A stretch of 64,000 nt of DNA. Source: Alteromonas halophila (GTDB taxonomy: Bacteria; Pseudomonadota; Gammaproteobacteria; Enterobacterales; Alteromonadaceae). Location of the stretch: contig NZ_BMXP01000003.1 of NCBI RefSeq assembly GCF_014651815.1, positions 248,001 to 312,000 on the forward strand, written 5' to 3'. Positions 63,229 to 64,000 of this stretch are shown in pieces; position 1 is the first letter of the stretch; each line of letters starts with the position of its first letter. The position numbers and the translations under genes were made by a program. The notes under the pieces are model-generated. The model saw only the letters and a list, made by a program, of their open reading frames with translations, did no database searches and was not told the DNA's origin.

Positions 63229-64000
63229 ATGAAAAAGGCACTGATAATGACATGCATCATCATGTCAATGGCGAGCTTGGTAGGTTGGATTAATGTGCGA
63301 AATGGCCATGATGAGGTGATGGTCAACGTTGAAACCGCTTCAACAGGAGTGTTATCGGACACCGTTCTGTCTTCGGGGAATTTTGTTTTTAATAACCAAA
63401 TTAAGATACGCCCAGAAGTCTCAGGTCGAGTTAAGCAAATACTGGTTGAAGAAGGTGAATTTATAAGAGAAGGTCAGCTACTTTTGCGATTGGATACAGC
63501 AGCATACGCTGCAGAGGTTGAGCGAGCTTCTGCACAAGCTGCACAAAATAGAATTGAGATTGCCCGACAAGAGGAGCGTTTAGCCAATCTGGAAAGGCAG
63601 TTGCAACGCAATGTTCAGCTCCTGAATGAAGGCTTCGTGCAAGTTGAAAAGGTTGACGGATTAAAGAGTGCTGTCGCTGTGGCACGCATTGATGTAGACG
63701 CCGCTCAGACCGGTTTAGAGCAAGCGAAGGCATCACTGAGCTTAGCTAGGGACAAACTGGCGAAAACCAGCTTTACAGCACCAATGGATGGGCTGGTATC
63801 GTCACTAGACATCAAAGCAGGGGAAACTGTCATCGCAGGAACCACAAATATCGTAGGTTCAGATTTAATGACCATTGCTGACCCTAGCGCTATTTTGGCG
63901 GAACTTCGTGTTGATGAAGCAGATATTGCCAACGTAAATCTAGACCAACCTGTTGAAGTTTATGCTGCAGCTTACCCAAAGCAAGCATTATCCGGCAACG
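63229..64000 (+). CDS. MacA/HlyD-type periplasmic adaptor, 3' end beyond window
   Basis: 257 codons are visible before the window ends. The start follows GGAG by 8 bases. The N-terminal helix (ALIMTCIIMSMASLVGW) is followed by the first half of the lipoyl domain (IRPEVSGRVKQILVEEGEFI), a long alpha-hairpin (LERQLQRNVQLLNEGFVQVE), the second lipoyl half (FTAPMDGLVSSLDIKAGETV), and the beta-barrel start. This is the layout of adaptors that join an inner-membrane pump to an outer-membrane channel. A MacB-like permease-ATPase is likely just beyond the window, but that cannot be seen. Confidence 0.9.
   Translation, partial: MKKALIMTCIIMSMASLVGWINVRNGHDEVMVNVETASTGVLSDTVLSSGNFVFNNQIKIRPEVSGRVKQILVEEGEFIREGQLLLRLDTAAYAAEVERASAQAAQNRIEIARQEERLANLERQLQRNVQLLNEGFVQVEKVDGLKSAVAVARIDVDAAQTGLEQAKASLSLARDKLAKTSFTAPMDGLVSSLDIKAGETVIAGTTNIVGSDLMTIADPSAILAELRVDEADIANVNLDQPVEVYAAAYPKQALSGN

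Overview
The window looks like a chromosomal segment of a marine-type gammaproteobacterium of the order Alteromonadales, most probably an Alteromonas relative. The evidence is the nnr-tsaE-amiB-mutL-miaA-hfq-hflX-hflK-hflC superoperon, the hemH, hemE, rsd, zur, rpsF-rpsR-rplI and dnaB genes, and the large load of TonB-receptor and sugar-catabolism genes. Most genes have moderate-to-high GC and gammaproteobacterial protein sequences. I saw no rRNA, tRNA, CRISPR array, intact insertion sequence or phage.

Layout. 1-2.7 kb: the end-truncated ferrochelatase gene and an AbgT-type transporter, separated by an imperfect palindrome. 2.9-12.7 kb: the leftward housekeeping superoperon. 12.7-21.5 kb: queG, hemE, nudC, a rightward rsd / zur-cheX-yjbQ group, an OmpA-like porin and dnaB. 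21.9-27.7 kb: accessory genes lying between dnaB and rplI (a degenerate-GGDEF sensor, a lipoprotein, a broken NTF2-like gene, an ECF sigma / anti-sigma / DUF4097 unit and a MOSC protein). 27.7-32.6 kb: ribosomal proteins, a small bacteriocin-like peptide gene with a CPBP-type membrane protein, a NYN protein, a DUF1796 protein and an EamA transporter. 32.8-42.5 kb: a divergent sugar-catabolism locus that reads as a periplasmic 3-keto-glycoside pathway. It has a GMC oxidoreductase, its Tat-targeted small subunit, a DUF1080 hydrolase, three TIM-barrel isomerases, a Gfo/Idh/MocA dehydrogenase and a permease, under a LacI regulator with visible palindromic sites. 42.9-47.4 kb: acnA, a DUF985 cupin and gpmA. 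47.4-53.8 kb: a trehalose regulon (trehalase, MFS permease, LacI regulator, TonB receptor) whose three matching operators can be read directly. 53.9-57.3 kb: small stand-alone genes.

57.6-64.0 kb is the most unusual part. It is visibly more AT-rich than the rest and is bordered by a 350-bp gene-free stretch. Two very short genes (40 and 41 codons), each with a strong ribosome binding site, encode small peptides with hydrophobic or Gly/Cys-bearing C-termini. They are followed on the same strand by two cupin/HEAT-like proteins, an ABC ATPase and an ABC-2 permease. One cupin-like protein keeps a His-rich metal motif and the other has lost it. Divergently transcribed are a Yip1-family membrane protein and a HlyD/MacA-like adaptor that runs off the window. 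I read this as a candidate ribosomally made, post-translationally modified peptide system with its own export or self-protection. It carries none of the standard RiPP enzymes I would recognise (LanB/LanC/LanM, YcaO, radical SAM, MNIO), so the chemistry is unknown and the assignment is inference.

Start codons were moved where a ribosome binding site or family N-terminus favoured a different start; this is stated for each gene. Functions come from motif reading only, with no database search.
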